From contig NZ_JQCR01000002.1 in NCBI RefSeq assembly GCF_000757885.1, forward strand, positions 2,170,001 to 2,234,000: a stretch of DNA of 64,000 nt, written 5' to 3'. The translations under genes were made by a program, and so were the position numbers. The number at the start of each line of letters is the position of its first letter. Within the stretch, counting starts at the first letter, position 1. Of this stretch, positions 53,433-62,611 are shown piece after piece. Source of the DNA: Paenibacillus wynnii. GTDB taxonomy: Bacteria; Bacillota; Bacilli; Paenibacillales; Paenibacillaceae. The notes under the pieces were generated by a model that did not search any database, had not been told where the DNA came from, and worked only from the letters and a program-made list of their open reading frames with translations.

Positions 53433-54407
53433 ATGACTATAGTTAACAACGCAACACCTTGTAACCCACACGCCTCAGACGAGGTACGGGCAGTTTTGAA
53501 TTATCTGAGCGAACTTTCAGGTAAAGGAATTATTACGGGGCAGCACACACAGACCACTGTACAAAAGGAGCTCCTCTATATTGAGGATGTAACCGGCAAG
53601 CTCCCGGCACTTTGCGGATTTGAACTTCTTGCTTATTCTCCTAATATTAACTATGAGGACAGCACGGAGGCGTGCCTGTTAGAAGTCGAGGAGAATAAAA
53701 ACACACTCGATAATGCATGGGATTGGGTGCTGAACCAAAAAGGATTGGCAACCTTCACCTGGCATTGGTTCTCGCCTTTTGGCAGCCGGGATAAAGGCTT
53801 TTATGCGGAGAACACGACCTTTGATGCTTCTCAGGCAATCATTGAGGGTACAGAGGAGTATAAAGCCATGCTATCGGATATGGATGTAATGGCTGGGATT
53901 TTGAAGCAATTCGAAGATAAAAATATTCCGATCCTATGGCGTCCTTTCCACGAGTCGGAAGGCACATGGTTCTGGTGGGGAAGTAAGGGGCCTGAAGTTG
54001 CTAAACAGCTGTACCGAATTATGTATGATAGATATACGAATGTGCACAAGTTAAACAACCTCATTTGGGTATGGAATTCACCGCTGCCTGAGGGGTATGT
54101 AGGGGATGACGTAGCTGATGTGATCTCCAGAGATTTGTATCCGCCGAAGTACCAGCATACGGATTTGAACAAAGAATATGATGAGCTTGTACAAATTACA
54201 CCTACGCCTAAGCCGGTTGCCCTTGGGGAAATTGGAGTCATTCCTAGCATCCAGCAGCTGTCTGAAACCAAAGTCCCTTGGTTGTGGTTTATGACTTGGT
54301 CAAATGATTTCTGTACTACAGAAGAATGGACAACGAAAGAGGAATTATACAAAGCTTACCACCATGATTACGCGATCACACTGGATAAGCTGCCGAAATT
54401 GTACTAA
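53433..54407 (+). CDS. Glycoside hydrolase family 26 beta-mannanase
   Basis: 324 residues, no signal peptide, so probably cytosolic. GKGIITGQHTQT near residue 32 and the acid/base Glu in PILWRPFHESEGTWFWWG (Glu near 172) are typical of GH26; the candidate nucleophile Glu is in PVALGEIGVIPS (near 270). Predicted endo-beta-1,4-mannanase or oligosaccharide hydrolase. RBS GAGGAG before ATG 53433. Preceded by a promoter with an operator, hence likely sugar-induced. Confidence 0.85.
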   Translation: MTIVNNATPCNPHASDEVRAVLNYLSELSGKGIITGQHTQTTVQKELLYIEDVTGKLPALCGFELLAYSPNINYEDSTEACLLEVEENKNTLDNAWDWVLNQKGLATFTWHWFSPFGSRDKGFYAENTTFDASQAIIEGTEEYKAMLSDMDVMAGILKQFEDKNIPILWRPFHESEGTWFWWGSKGPEVAKQLYRIMYDRYTNVHKLNNLIWVWNSPLPEGYVGDDVADVISRDLYPPKYQHTDLNKEYDELVQITPTPKPVALGEIGVIPSIQQLSETKVPWLWFMTWSNDFCTTEEWTTKEELYKAYHHDYAITLDKLPKLY

Positions 54408-54486
54408 AGTATTGCTGTAAGGAGCAAGCTTAAGTGGAGGCTGATTAACGAAGCTGCTAACCAAAAACGGAGAAGGAGGACAAATC

Positions 54487-55539
54487 TTGGAGATAGGTGT
54501 GAGTACTTTTGTAGAAACAACACCGGACGTCCAAACCGGCAAGACCATGAGTCATGCGCAGCGTTTGCGTGAGGTCGTGGAGGAGATTGTTCTCGCAGAT
54601 CAGGTGGGGTTGGATGTATTTGGTGTAGGTGAGCATCATCGCAGAGATTATGCGGCATCCTCTCCTGCAGTCCTGTTGGCTGCAGCTGCATCACAGACGA
54701 AACGGATAAGACTTACAAGTGCAGTAACGGTACTTTCTTCTGCGGACCCGGTTCGTGTGTTTCAGGACTTTGCTACGCTTGACGGGATTTCGAACGGTCG
54801 TGCAGAGATTATGGCGGGCCGCGGTTCTTTTATCGAATCTTTCCCGCTGTTCGGGTATGATTTGGATGATTATGATGAATTGTTTGATGAGAAGCTGGAG
54901 CTGCTATTGAAGCTGCGGGAGTCTGAGAAAGTAACCTGGGAGGGCGGGCATCGACCGGCCATTAACAAACTGGGTGTCTATCCACGCCCGGTTCAGAATC
55001 CATTGCCGGTGTGGATTGGCAGCGGGGGGAATAGGGAATCTGTGATTCGGGCAGGCCTGCTCGGGCTGCCTCTGGTTCTAGCCATAATAGGTGGGAGCCC
55101 AACCCAATTCGCACACCTCGTCCAGCTCTATAAAAAAGCTGCCGAGCAAGCAGGTCATGATGCATCCCTACTGACGGTTGCCTCTCATTCACACGGTTTC
55201 ATTGCAGAGGATACCCAGCTTGCGGCTGATCGGTTCTTTCCCTCCACACAGGCCAGTATGAATGTAATTGGGCGGGAGCGGGGCTGGGGGCATTACAACC
55301 GCTCCACTTACGATGCCGCTCGCAGCTTGGAAGGGGCGCTGTACGTAGGCGATCCTGAGACCGTTGCGCAAAAAATCATTCATCTTCGCAAAAATGTAGG
55401 GATTACCCGCTTCTTCCTGCATGTTCCGCTCGGCACTATGCCCCATGAGGATGTAATGAGGGCCATTGAGCTGCTCGGGACCGAAGTGGCGCCGCGCGTT
55501 CGCGAGGAAATAGCTAGGTGGGAGTCAGAATCAATATAA
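54487..55539 (+). CDS. LLM-class flavin-dependent oxidoreductase
   Basis: 350 residues. Bacterial-luciferase-like TIM barrel: MEIGVSTFVETTPD start, LDVFGVGEHH (near residue 47-56), ATLDGISNGRAEIMAGRGS (near 105), PVWIGSGGN. FMN-dependent monooxygenase or reductase. TTG start 54487, 5 bases after AAGGAGGACA, a very strong RBS. 79 bp after GH26, same strand; the terminator at 55550 ends the unit. Substrate not known. Confidence 0.87.
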   Translation: MEIGVSTFVETTPDVQTGKTMSHAQRLREVVEEIVLADQVGLDVFGVGEHHRRDYAASSPAVLLAAAASQTKRIRLTSAVTVLSSADPVRVFQDFATLDGISNGRAEIMAGRGSFIESFPLFGYDLDDYDELFDEKLELLLKLRESEKVTWEGGHRPAINKLGVYPRPVQNPLPVWIGSGGNRESVIRAGLLGLPLVLAIIGGSPTQFAHLVQLYKKAAEQAGHDASLLTVASHSHGFIAEDTQLAADRFFPSTQASMNVIGRERGWGHYNRSTYDAARSLEGALYVGDPETVAQKIIHLRKNVGITRFFLHVPLGTMPHEDVMRAIELLGTEVAPRVREEIARWESESI

Positions 55540-55549
55540 TGGTTGCTAT

Positions 55550-55582
55550 AAAGACCTTTCTGGATCTCAGAGAGGTCTTTTA
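55550..55582 (+). terminator. Terminator after LLM oxidoreductase gene
   Basis: AAAGACCT-t-TCT-ggatctc-AGA-g-AGGTCTTT followed by TTAGG. Confidence 0.8.
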
Positions 55583-55662
55583 GGTATTCAAGCAAAGATC
55601 CGCCTCTAGTATTTGTTATGTTAAAATAACAATAAGTACTAATAAGAATAGGAGCCGTTAGA

Positions 55663-56661
55663 ATGACTATTATGAAAGCAGTAGTACTCACAAAGCCAGG
55701 AGCACCGGATACTTTAACTGTTGTGTCTGATCAACCGATTCCGAAGCCGAAGGCAGGTGAGATACGTGTTCGTGTTCATGCCGTGGGCCTTAATCCGGTT
55801 GATTATAAGCTGGCCATGAACGGTCATCCTCGCTGGGAGTATCCATTTATTCCAGGTGTTGATGTTGCCGGGGTTGTGGACGAAGTGGGCGAGGGAGTCT
55901 CGCAATGGTATATCGGGGATCGGGTCGTTTATCACGGTGATTTCACAAAACCCGGCGGCTTTGCGGAATATAGCATAACTACGGCTCATACTGTCGCGGC
56001 TATTCCAGACGGAATTTCCTTTGAAGACGCTGCGGCATTTCCGTGTGCCGGATTAACCGCTTATCAAGCCATCCTGCGTAAAATGCATATGAGACCGGGG
56101 CAGTCCATTCTCATCCATGCCGGCAGCGGCGGAGTTGGCGGTTATGCTATTCAGCTGGCTAAGCTGTGCGGTGCTTCTACAATTATAACGACTGCATCTC
56201 CTCAAAATGAGGAATACGTCCGGGGGCTAGGAGCCGATATCGTGATTGACTACAATACGGAGGAGGTATATGCCAGAGTGATGTCCGTGACTGACGGGCA
56301 AGGCGTTGATCTTATCCTTAACTCGGTTAACCGGGCTACAGCCCAAAAAGACTTGTCCATTCTCTCCTTTGGAGGTCAGCTAGCTTGTATCGCCGGTGCT
56401 CCTGAGACGGTAGCAGATTTTCAACCCTCTACCAAGACCTTCACCATTCATAAGCTGATGCTTGGCGGTGCACATGGTTCCGGCAATCGGAAGGAAGAAG
56501 AGGATCTACCCGTGATGATGGAGCACTTCTTATCTCTGATGTTAGAGAAGAAGATAGATCCTCTGGTAAAGCAGGTTATTTCTTTAGATGAAATTCCTTA
56601 TGGGTTGAAGCGGTTGTCAGAGAAGCATGTGCAGGGTAAAATTGTAGCGCAGATTTCCTAG
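55663..56661 (+). CDS. Quinone oxidoreductase-like MDR reductase
   Basis: 332 residues. GroES-like N-domain (KAVVLTKPGAPDTLTVV, HAVGLNPVDYKLAMNG), then Rossmann GSGGVGGYAIQLAK (near 155), with no zinc-ligand cluster, so zinc-independent (QOR-type). PCAGLTAYQAILRKM matches this group. Reduces alpha,beta-unsaturated carbonyls or quinones with NADPH. ATG 55663 with AGGAG upstream. No obvious partner. Confidence 0.9.
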   Translation: MTIMKAVVLTKPGAPDTLTVVSDQPIPKPKAGEIRVRVHAVGLNPVDYKLAMNGHPRWEYPFIPGVDVAGVVDEVGEGVSQWYIGDRVVYHGDFTKPGGFAEYSITTAHTVAAIPDGISFEDAAAFPCAGLTAYQAILRKMHMRPGQSILIHAGSGGVGGYAIQLAKLCGASTIITTASPQNEEYVRGLGADIVIDYNTEEVYARVMSVTDGQGVDLILNSVNRATAQKDLSILSFGGQLACIAGAPETVADFQPSTKTFTIHKLMLGGAHGSGNRKEEEDLPVMMEHFLSLMLEKKIDPLVKQVISLDEIPYGLKRLSEKHVQGKIVAQIS

Positions 56662-56680
56662 ATAGGCACGAATAGAGAAC

Positions 56681-56723
56681 ATGAGATAGAGTACTTCTTC
56701 AATAGGGTGAGTACCTATCTCAT
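56681..56723. terminator. Terminator between MDR and guanylate-kinase-like genes
   Basis: ATGAGATAG-a-GTAC / GTAC-c-TATCTCAT stem with a 16-base loop, between convergent genes. Confidence 0.7.
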
Positions 56724-57355
56724 ATCTTATCCTGCAAAAATTCTTTAATCTTCAAGAGGGTGGTATCCGAATCAAGGTTTTGGAGCAGATACTCCGATTC
56801 TTTCTTATAGATTACTTGCTCCGTATAATTCCCCAAATATTCTTCCACAATACCGGACGGAACGGCTTCCCGCTCTAAGCGAAGGCGGATATCATCCTTT
56901 GTAACATACAGAAAGATTCGAATGGCAGCATCCCCGAATTTTTGGCGAAACGCTTGAACCCCATCATGATTTACGACGACGATAGCAGCATTACGTAACT
57001 CCAAGGCTCTGAACAGCTCAAACTCCGAGATTCCATAATTGCCTCTTTCCAAATGCACCGTCTGAAAAAAATCCTTTCGTTCCAGCATGGCCTGGAATTC
57101 ACCGTCAGAGATAAAGTGGTAATGCTCTCCGTTTCGTTCTTGCGGACGGATGGTGCGAGTAGTATACGGGTATACGTAGGGAATCCCGAGCAATAGGCTT
57201 AGTTGTTTGGCTGTATTCTTGCGTCCGGAGCCGCTCATTCCGGTAATCACGATGACCTTATCCTTTGAGGATTTCATCTTGTTCGTCTCAATAGGTTGGT
57301 TATTCGGCTCTTGTCTGATCGCTGATGTCTTTGGTGATTTCAGCCAGTCCCACAT
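56720..57355 (-). CDS. Guanylate-kinase-like protein with altered P-loop
   Basis: 211 residues from ATG 57355 (RBS AAGGAGGAG). An N-terminal extension of about 30 residues is extra. P-loop VITGMSGSGRKNTAK (near residue 37-51) differs from GPSGVGKGT of Gmk: the Walker Lys position holds Arg. TTRTIRPQERNGEHYHFIS (near 68-86) is the GMP-binding signature. The tail (RLEREAVPSGIVEEYLGNYTEQ) keeps the lid Arg residues. Possibly a non-housekeeping or regulatory paralogue; activity is uncertain. Confidence 0.75.
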   Translation of the reverse strand: MWDWLKSPKTSAIRQEPNNQPIETNKMKSSKDKVIVITGMSGSGRKNTAKQLSLLLGIPYVYPYTTRTIRPQERNGEHYHFISDGEFQAMLERKDFFQTVHLERGNYGISEFELFRALELRNAAIVVVNHDGVQAFRQKFGDAAIRIFLYVTKDDIRLRLEREAVPSGIVEEYLGNYTEQVIYKKESEYLLQNLDSDTTLLKIKEFLQDKI

Positions 57356-57523
57356 CACTTCTCCTCCTTTACATAACCGTTGTAATACTTACTAATTCGA
57401 CAAAAAACTTCAAAATCCTAGTTTGCTCCCGCTGTTACTCAGCAACCTTCTGCATATCCTTGATTCTGTCACAAAAGTACCCCTTAACTCGTTTTATATG
57501 CAAAACCATAAGGAGTGTTTGCC

Positions 57524-58708
57524 ATGGGAGAGTTGACATGCTTGGTCATTGGGGGGGGTTATGCCGGTATTCATGCGGTTCAAGCCATCCGGAAATCATT
57601 TAAGAGTGAAGAAGATAAACGAACCGTTCGACTGATTCTAATGGATAAGAACCCTTATCACCTTCGAAAAGTACTGCTTTTTAGACCCGCAGTCGGAGAC
57701 GAAGATATTACGGTCCCGCTGACCGACCTGTTTCCCGAAGGAGTCGAGCTCATTCAGGGTGCTGTTACCTATATTGAATCGACAGAAAAAAATCTGCGGT
57801 ATGAGGATGCCGCAGGAGCTGAGCATCGAATGAACTATGACATTCTTGTTGTAGCTTTGGGCAGCGTTTTGCGGCAACCGGAACCATGGCAGGGGGGAAT
57901 GGCATTGGCGAGTATAGATCATGCGAGGAAGATCCGAGAGGCGTGGCGGGCTAATTTGAAGAAGGCAGTTGGGGAAACCAATGTACATGAACGTAAGAAA
58001 TTAATGAGCATTGCGGTTGCAGGAGCAGGGATTAGCGGCATCGAAACCTCTGCCGAATTGGCGCATTATGTGCGTGAAGATGCTGAAGCTCTGGGACTGG
58101 ATCCGGGCGAAGCAAAGATTACCTTATTCAATGCTAACCCGAGGCTATTTCCGGAAGGTCCGGCCAAAGTAGGGGTTAGATTGGAAGACTCACTTCATTC
58201 TAATGGGGTGACCCTCTCGCACGGGAGCAAGGTGGTGCAGGAGGAATTGGGGACATTGACCTTGTCTAGCGGTGAGACGATATCTGTAGGTATGTGTATC
58301 TGGACGCTTGGGTTGTTACCCCATCCTTTGCTGCAAAGCATCGGTCTGCCTGTCGATTCGGAAGGATATGTTGTCATAGATGCAAGCTACCGAGTGCAGG
58401 GAACCCAGGGTATATACAGTATTGGGGATTGTGCGCGGGTCGTTGACCCGGTTAGCGGACGGGTGGACGGAAAGACCTGTAAGGAAGCAATAGCTCAGGC
58501 CGCAAGGCTGGGAAAGGTAATATTAGCGGATATTACGGGGCGCTCCGCACCTACACATAAGGGGTTTATGGACTTTTTCTGTTTTGGCTTAGGACCGGGG
58601 ATCGGGATGGCGTGGACACATAAGTGGGGGGTAGATATTATTTTTACGGGAAGGTTGGGCTCCAAATTGAGAAAATTTACATGGGACTCTGCAAGTTTGA
58701 TAAAATAA
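57524..58708 (+). CDS. NAD(P)/FAD-dependent oxidoreductase (NDH-2-like)
   Basis: 394 residues from ATG 57524 (RBS AAGGAG). FAD site VIGGGYAGIHAVQAI near the start, second nucleotide site VAGAGISGIETSAELA (near 165), and IYSIGDCARV (near 300) with the Asp for FAD. C-terminal Rossmann end IFTGRLGSKLRKFTW is positively charged, as in membrane-associated NDH-2. Likely NADH:quinone reductase. The ECF41 sigma factor gene follows 38 bp downstream; ECF41 genes are commonly beside COE-type oxidoreductase genes. Confidence 0.87.
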   Translation: MGELTCLVIGGGYAGIHAVQAIRKSFKSEEDKRTVRLILMDKNPYHLRKVLLFRPAVGDEDITVPLTDLFPEGVELIQGAVTYIESTEKNLRYEDAAGAEHRMNYDILVVALGSVLRQPEPWQGGMALASIDHARKIREAWRANLKKAVGETNVHERKKLMSIAVAGAGISGIETSAELAHYVREDAEALGLDPGEAKITLFNANPRLFPEGPAKVGVRLEDSLHSNGVTLSHGSKVVQEELGTLTLSSGETISVGMCIWTLGLLPHPLLQSIGLPVDSEGYVVIDASYRVQGTQGIYSIGDCARVVDPVSGRVDGKTCKEAIAQAARLGKVILADITGRSAPTHKGFMDFFCFGLGPGIGMAWTHKWGVDIIFTGRLGSKLRKFTWDSASLIK

Positions 58709-58746
58709 TGCAAACGTAGGATTTGGATAAGAACGGAAGTGATGAG

Positions 58747-59601
58747 ATGCAAGAGTTGTATGAGCAGTACAGAGCGCTACTTTTTACTCTTGCCTATCAG
58801 TTGACGGGGTCCGCCTCCGATGCAGAGGATGTCCTGCAGGATGTATTCTTGAAGCTGTATGATGTACAGCAGGAGCGTTTAATTGAACCGAAGGCCTACC
58901 TGTGCAAAATGGTAACGAACCGCAGCTTGGATTTGCTGAAATCGGCTCGCAAGCAACGTGAACAGTATTACGGTGAATGGCTCCCCGAGCCTATTTGTAC
59001 GGAAGGGGATGATTCGCTTGAGATGGTTGTTCGCGGTCAGCTGTTGTCTTACGCTATGCTCGTATTACTCGAAAGGCTGTCTCCTGCAGAACGGTCGGTA
59101 TTCGTGCTTCGTGAGGCTTTGGGCTTTGAATACTTGGAGATTGCCGGGCTCGTTGGTAAAAGTGAAGCGAATTGCCGCAAGCTGTTCAGCCGTGCGAGAG
59201 GGAAAATGGGGATTACTCTTGAAGAGCCTATTCAAGCTGAAGCGGCGGGTGAAGTTTGGGTGAGTCGCTTCCTTTCGGCTCTTGAACGGGGAGATGTGAA
59301 TTCGGTTGTATCTATGCTTGCAGAAGATGTCGTGTTGATCTCTGATGGAGGGGGCAAGGCGTTCGCTGCTGTTCATCCTGTGGAATCACGGGATCGGGTC
59401 TTGCGTTTTCTGCTTGGTCTTGTTCGTAAGGCACCCCAGAATGATGGCATGGTTATGGAAATGAGGGAGATCAATGGGCAAACAGGACTGGTGTTCCGTT
59501 CAGGCGAAATCATCCAGACCGTAGCACTTATGCTTGTTGAGGGTAACTTGATTCGCAACTTATATTTTGTTAGGAATTCCGATAAGTTGGGCAGAATATA
59601 G
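58747..59601 (+). CDS. ECF41-family sigma factor with SnoaL-like C-domain
   Basis: 284 residues from ATG 58747. Sigma region 2 at about 5-75 (LFTLAYQLTGSASDAEDVLQDVFLKLYD), linker motif WLPEPI (near residue 78), region 4 at about 105-160, then a SnoaL-like domain with the ECF41 hallmarks DGGGK (near 203) and NSDKLGRI at the end (canonical NPDKL; Pro is Ser here). In ECF41, the SnoaL-like extension controls activity instead of an anti-sigma factor. Adjacent to an oxidoreductase, as usual for the group. Confidence 0.87.
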   Translation: MQELYEQYRALLFTLAYQLTGSASDAEDVLQDVFLKLYDVQQERLIEPKAYLCKMVTNRSLDLLKSARKQREQYYGEWLPEPICTEGDDSLEMVVRGQLLSYAMLVLLERLSPAERSVFVLREALGFEYLEIAGLVGKSEANCRKLFSRARGKMGITLEEPIQAEAAGEVWVSRFLSALERGDVNSVVSMLAEDVVLISDGGGKAFAAVHPVESRDRVLRFLLGLVRKAPQNDGMVMEMREINGQTGLVFRSGEIIQTVALMLVEGNLIRNLYFVRNSDKLGRI

Positions 59602-59916
59602 TAATTGTAATAAGCAGAGTGTCCATTTATACAAGATTCAAACTGAGAATCTTTGGTTAATATAGAGTAATAGAGTGTGTGTGTCAAAAAAGGCGAAGAA
59701 TGTGAAGTGATGAACTAGTGTTTTAAGGGCAGCCTTGAAAATTGTGTTATTACCGCACAATAAGTTCGGTAATACATATTTCAAGTGGCTCCAAAGTTTT
59801 CGAAGATGGATTTCTTCGGTAACGAGCACGAAGTCGGAACCTTCCAATCTCCGCTTATTTTTATGAACATGCTCTTTTTTTATGTTCCATATAGATTTAA
59901 CGAGGAGTTGCTGTTT
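59602..59916 (+). promoter_or_regulatory. 315-bp leader of the SLH/ice-binding gene
   Basis: No gene. Hairpins: ATTACCG...CGGTAAT (59748-59773) and CGAAGatggattTCTTCG (59801-59818), with a T-run at 59875-59881 preceded by the weak GAGCA/TGCTC pair at 59823-59874. It may hold a long untranslated leader; no known riboswitch motif was recognised. Confidence 0.4.
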
Positions 59917-62508
59917 ATGTATAGTAGAAATAGTAAGAGAGCACTTGTGTGGATCGTATCCTTATGTTTAATTTTTTCATCATTCGGATTCGTATCTGCA
60001 GCTAGCACTAATGACGTGAAAGGCCACTGGGCTGAAGCTGTTATTAATAATTGGCTTAATGAGGGTTTTATAACTGGATATGAAGATGGTACATTCAGAC
60101 CTGAAGCCAAGGTGACTCGTCAGGAACTTACTGCATTTGTAAATAGATCCTTTTCGTTTAAGCAGCTTGGACCCATTCAATTTACAGATGTAGTCAAGAC
60201 GGATTGGGCTTATGCCGATATGTCAAAGGCTAAGGCGGCAGGATACATCAATGGATATGAGGATGGTACATTCAGACCCAGAACAGAAATTAGCCGCCAA
60301 GAAGTAGCGGTTATAGTCTCGAATTTACTAGGGTTGGGAAGCTCTACATCAGCCAACTCGTATATGGATGCAAAAGACAGCCCCGCATGGAGTAAGAGTG
60401 CTATAGGAGCTGTTAAAGATCGCGGAATCATGGGCGGTTATCCAGACGGAACCTTCCGTCCTGAGCAATCTGTGACCCGGGCAGAAGCAGTTGTTCTTCT
60501 GGATAGAGCATTAAAATCCAAGACTCCAAGCATTAATACGACCACATATGATAAGGCGGGAACCTATGGTCCATTAACTGGAGTTCAGGTAATCGAAGGT
60601 AATGTGGTTATCTCTGCTAAGGATGTAACCCTTCAAAATATGACGATCACAGGAGATCTGTTATTGGCTGAAAGTATAGGACAGGGTGATGTATTTCTTA
60701 AGAAAGTCACTGTATTAGGGAAAACAACCGTGAATGGCGGCGGTGAGAACAGTATTTTCTTTGAAGACTCTGTTCTTGGTAGTGTAATCGTCAATAAAAC
60801 AAACGGCGCTGTCCGAATGGTGGCTTCTGGATCTACGATTGTTGGAGAAGTCATCCTGCAATCTAGCAGCACATTAGAAGAAACGAAGTTGACAGGTGAA
60901 GGATTTAAAAATGTAACCTTATCTGAAATCATGCCAGATGGATCCAAAGCGAAGTTGAGTGGAAGCTTTGAAGCGGTAAACGTGAATTCAAATAATATAA
61001 CGATGGACATCCCAACGGGGTCTGTCAAAACATTGAACATGAATGCAACATCTACAGGATCTTCTGTAAATCTAGGGAATACAGCGAATGTGGGGTCACT
61101 TACTTTGGATGCTGTAGTCTCTATACTTGGAAAAGGGACCCTAGATAAAGCCCAATTTAATGTGTCGGGTGCTAGTGTTCAACAAACACCTACAACAATA
61201 AATGTAGCTGCTGGAATAAGTGCAACAGTGGATGGAAAGCCTGCCGTTACAACACCAATTCCAACACCAACACCTACGCCCACACCGACACCGACATCAC
61301 CAACACAGAGTTATAGTAATACTAAAGCAATAACTAGTTTTGACTTTGCTGGACTTATGCCTACTGTTGGTGGCGTAATAAACGAGGAAACAAAGACCAT
61401 TGCTCTGACAGTTCCATTTGGGACAAATGTAACAACATTGACTCCCAGTATCCTAAGCACAGGAATAAGTATAGTGCCTAACTCAGGAGCCATTCAGAAC
61501 TTTATAAGTGGAGTGACCTATACGGTAACAGCAGAAAATGGTACAACACAAACCTATATGGTTACAGTTACAGCGAAATCAACCGTAGTAGCTGGAGCGA
61601 ACATCACAATTCCTGCTCCTGCAAGTGGCATTACAGCATGGCTTGCTCCTGCAAATACAACTGTATTTGCCGAGGCAGCTAACATGACGAAACTCGTAGG
61701 AAATGGAACAACATCTACAATTGTAGCTCCGACAACATTTGGTGACTACCAATTGTTCTTGATTGATTCAGTGGATTCCACAAAAGTATCAAATTCACCT
61801 GTGGGAACATTAACAGTAGCCATAGGCAGACCTGTTGACCTTGGAGCATCTGGTAACTTTGTGATATTAGCAAAAGCAGGAGTTTCTAACAATCCAGGCT
61901 CCATGATCACTGGAAATATAGGAGTTAGCCCAATCGCGGCGACTGCGATAACTGGATTTGCTCTAACGTTAGGTAGTGGAGCTCCCTTTTCTACCTCTAC
62001 ACAGGTTATCGGACAAGTATTCGCACCTGATTATGCATCTCCTACCGCTAGTAACCTAACGACAGCAGTAAGCAACATGGAAACTGCGTATACGGATGCT
62101 GCAGGACGTGCCTCTAATTTTACAGAGTTATATAGTGGAAATATCAGCGGGAAAACTCTTGTGCCTGGCGTCTATAAGTGGGGTACGGATGTCCTGATAA
62201 ATTCAGGTACAGATGTTACTCTCAATGGTGGACCCAACGATGTCTGGATCTTTCAGATCGCTGGTGGACTAACACAGGCAAGCGCTACTAAGATTATTCT
62301 ATCCGGTGGAGCAAAGGCGGAAAATATTTTTTGGCAGGTTGCTGATACAATGGCCATTGAAACGAGTGCTCACTTTGAGGGTATAGTTCTTGGTAAGAAA
62401 GCCATCACCGTAGGGACTAATGCCTCTATAAATGGCAGATTATTGTCACAGACTGCCGTTACTTTGGATCAAAATACAATCGTAGAGCCAGCTTCTGCAT
62501 CCAATTAA
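59917..62508 (+). CDS. SLH-anchored ice-binding (DUF3494) surface protein
   Basis: 863 residues from ATG 59917 (RBS GAGGAG, 9 bases); earlier in-frame ATGs are rejected since the signal peptide starts here. Signal peptide ends about VSAA (28-29). Three SLH domains at about 33-200 (TRQELTAF, SRQEVAVI, TRAEAVVL). A beta-rich/beta-helix-like region runs 215-440; a Pro/Thr linker (PTPTPTPTPTPT) at about 448-465; a DUF5018-like domain at 467-560; an Ig-like domain at 565-640; a DUF3494 ice-binding domain at about 641-863 (SGNFVILAKAGVSNNPGSMITGN, VSPIAATAITGF, PGVYKWGTDVLINSGTDVTLNG, IFWQVADTMAIETSAHFEG). It would be held on the cell wall and display an ice-binding beta-helix outside. Confidence 0.88.
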   Translation: MYSRNSKRALVWIVSLCLIFSSFGFVSAASTNDVKGHWAEAVINNWLNEGFITGYEDGTFRPEAKVTRQELTAFVNRSFSFKQLGPIQFTDVVKTDWAYADMSKAKAAGYINGYEDGTFRPRTEISRQEVAVIVSNLLGLGSSTSANSYMDAKDSPAWSKSAIGAVKDRGIMGGYPDGTFRPEQSVTRAEAVVLLDRALKSKTPSINTTTYDKAGTYGPLTGVQVIEGNVVISAKDVTLQNMTITGDLLLAESIGQGDVFLKKVTVLGKTTVNGGGENSIFFEDSVLGSVIVNKTNGAVRMVASGSTIVGEVILQSSSTLEETKLTGEGFKNVTLSEIMPDGSKAKLSGSFEAVNVNSNNITMDIPTGSVKTLNMNATSTGSSVNLGNTANVGSLTLDAVVSILGKGTLDKAQFNVSGASVQQTPTTINVAAGISATVDGKPAVTTPIPTPTPTPTPTPTSPTQSYSNTKAITSFDFAGLMPTVGGVINEETKTIALTVPFGTNVTTLTPSILSTGISIVPNSGAIQNFISGVTYTVTAENGTTQTYMVTVTAKSTVVAGANITIPAPASGITAWLAPANTTVFAEAANMTKLVGNGTTSTIVAPTTFGDYQLFLIDSVDSTKVSNSPVGTLTVAIGRPVDLGASGNFVILAKAGVSNNPGSMITGNIGVSPIAATAITGFALTLGSGAPFSTSTQVIGQVFAPDYASPTASNLTTAVSNMETAYTDAAGRASNFTELYSGNISGKTLVPGVYKWGTDVLINSGTDVTLNGGPNDVWIFQIAGGLTQASATKIILSGGAKAENIFWQVADTMAIETSAHFEGIVLGKKAITVGTNASINGRLLSQTAVTLDQNTIVEPASASN

Positions 62509-62535
62509 AAATCTTAACTGTAAATGTACTTCATA

Positions 62536-62585
62536 TGACCCGTAAGGTGGAACCTTGAAAAAGGTGACTCTTACGGGTCATTTTT
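62536..62585 (+). terminator. Terminator after the ice-binding gene
   Basis: TGACCCGTAAG and CTTACGGGTCA arms, followed by TTTTTG. Confidence 0.85.
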
Positions 62586-62611
62586 GTTTTATATTGTGTT
62601 TACTCTAAGAA

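Noticed and set aside
54404..54694. 96-codon minus-strand frame near the LLM gene start
   Set aside because: Shadow of the LLM gene and of the intergenic; no RBS or similarity.
59602..59916. c-di-GMP or other riboswitch ahead of the ice-binding gene
   Set aside because: The hairpins present do not match conserved riboswitch cores I can recognise; only a generic structured leader is supported.
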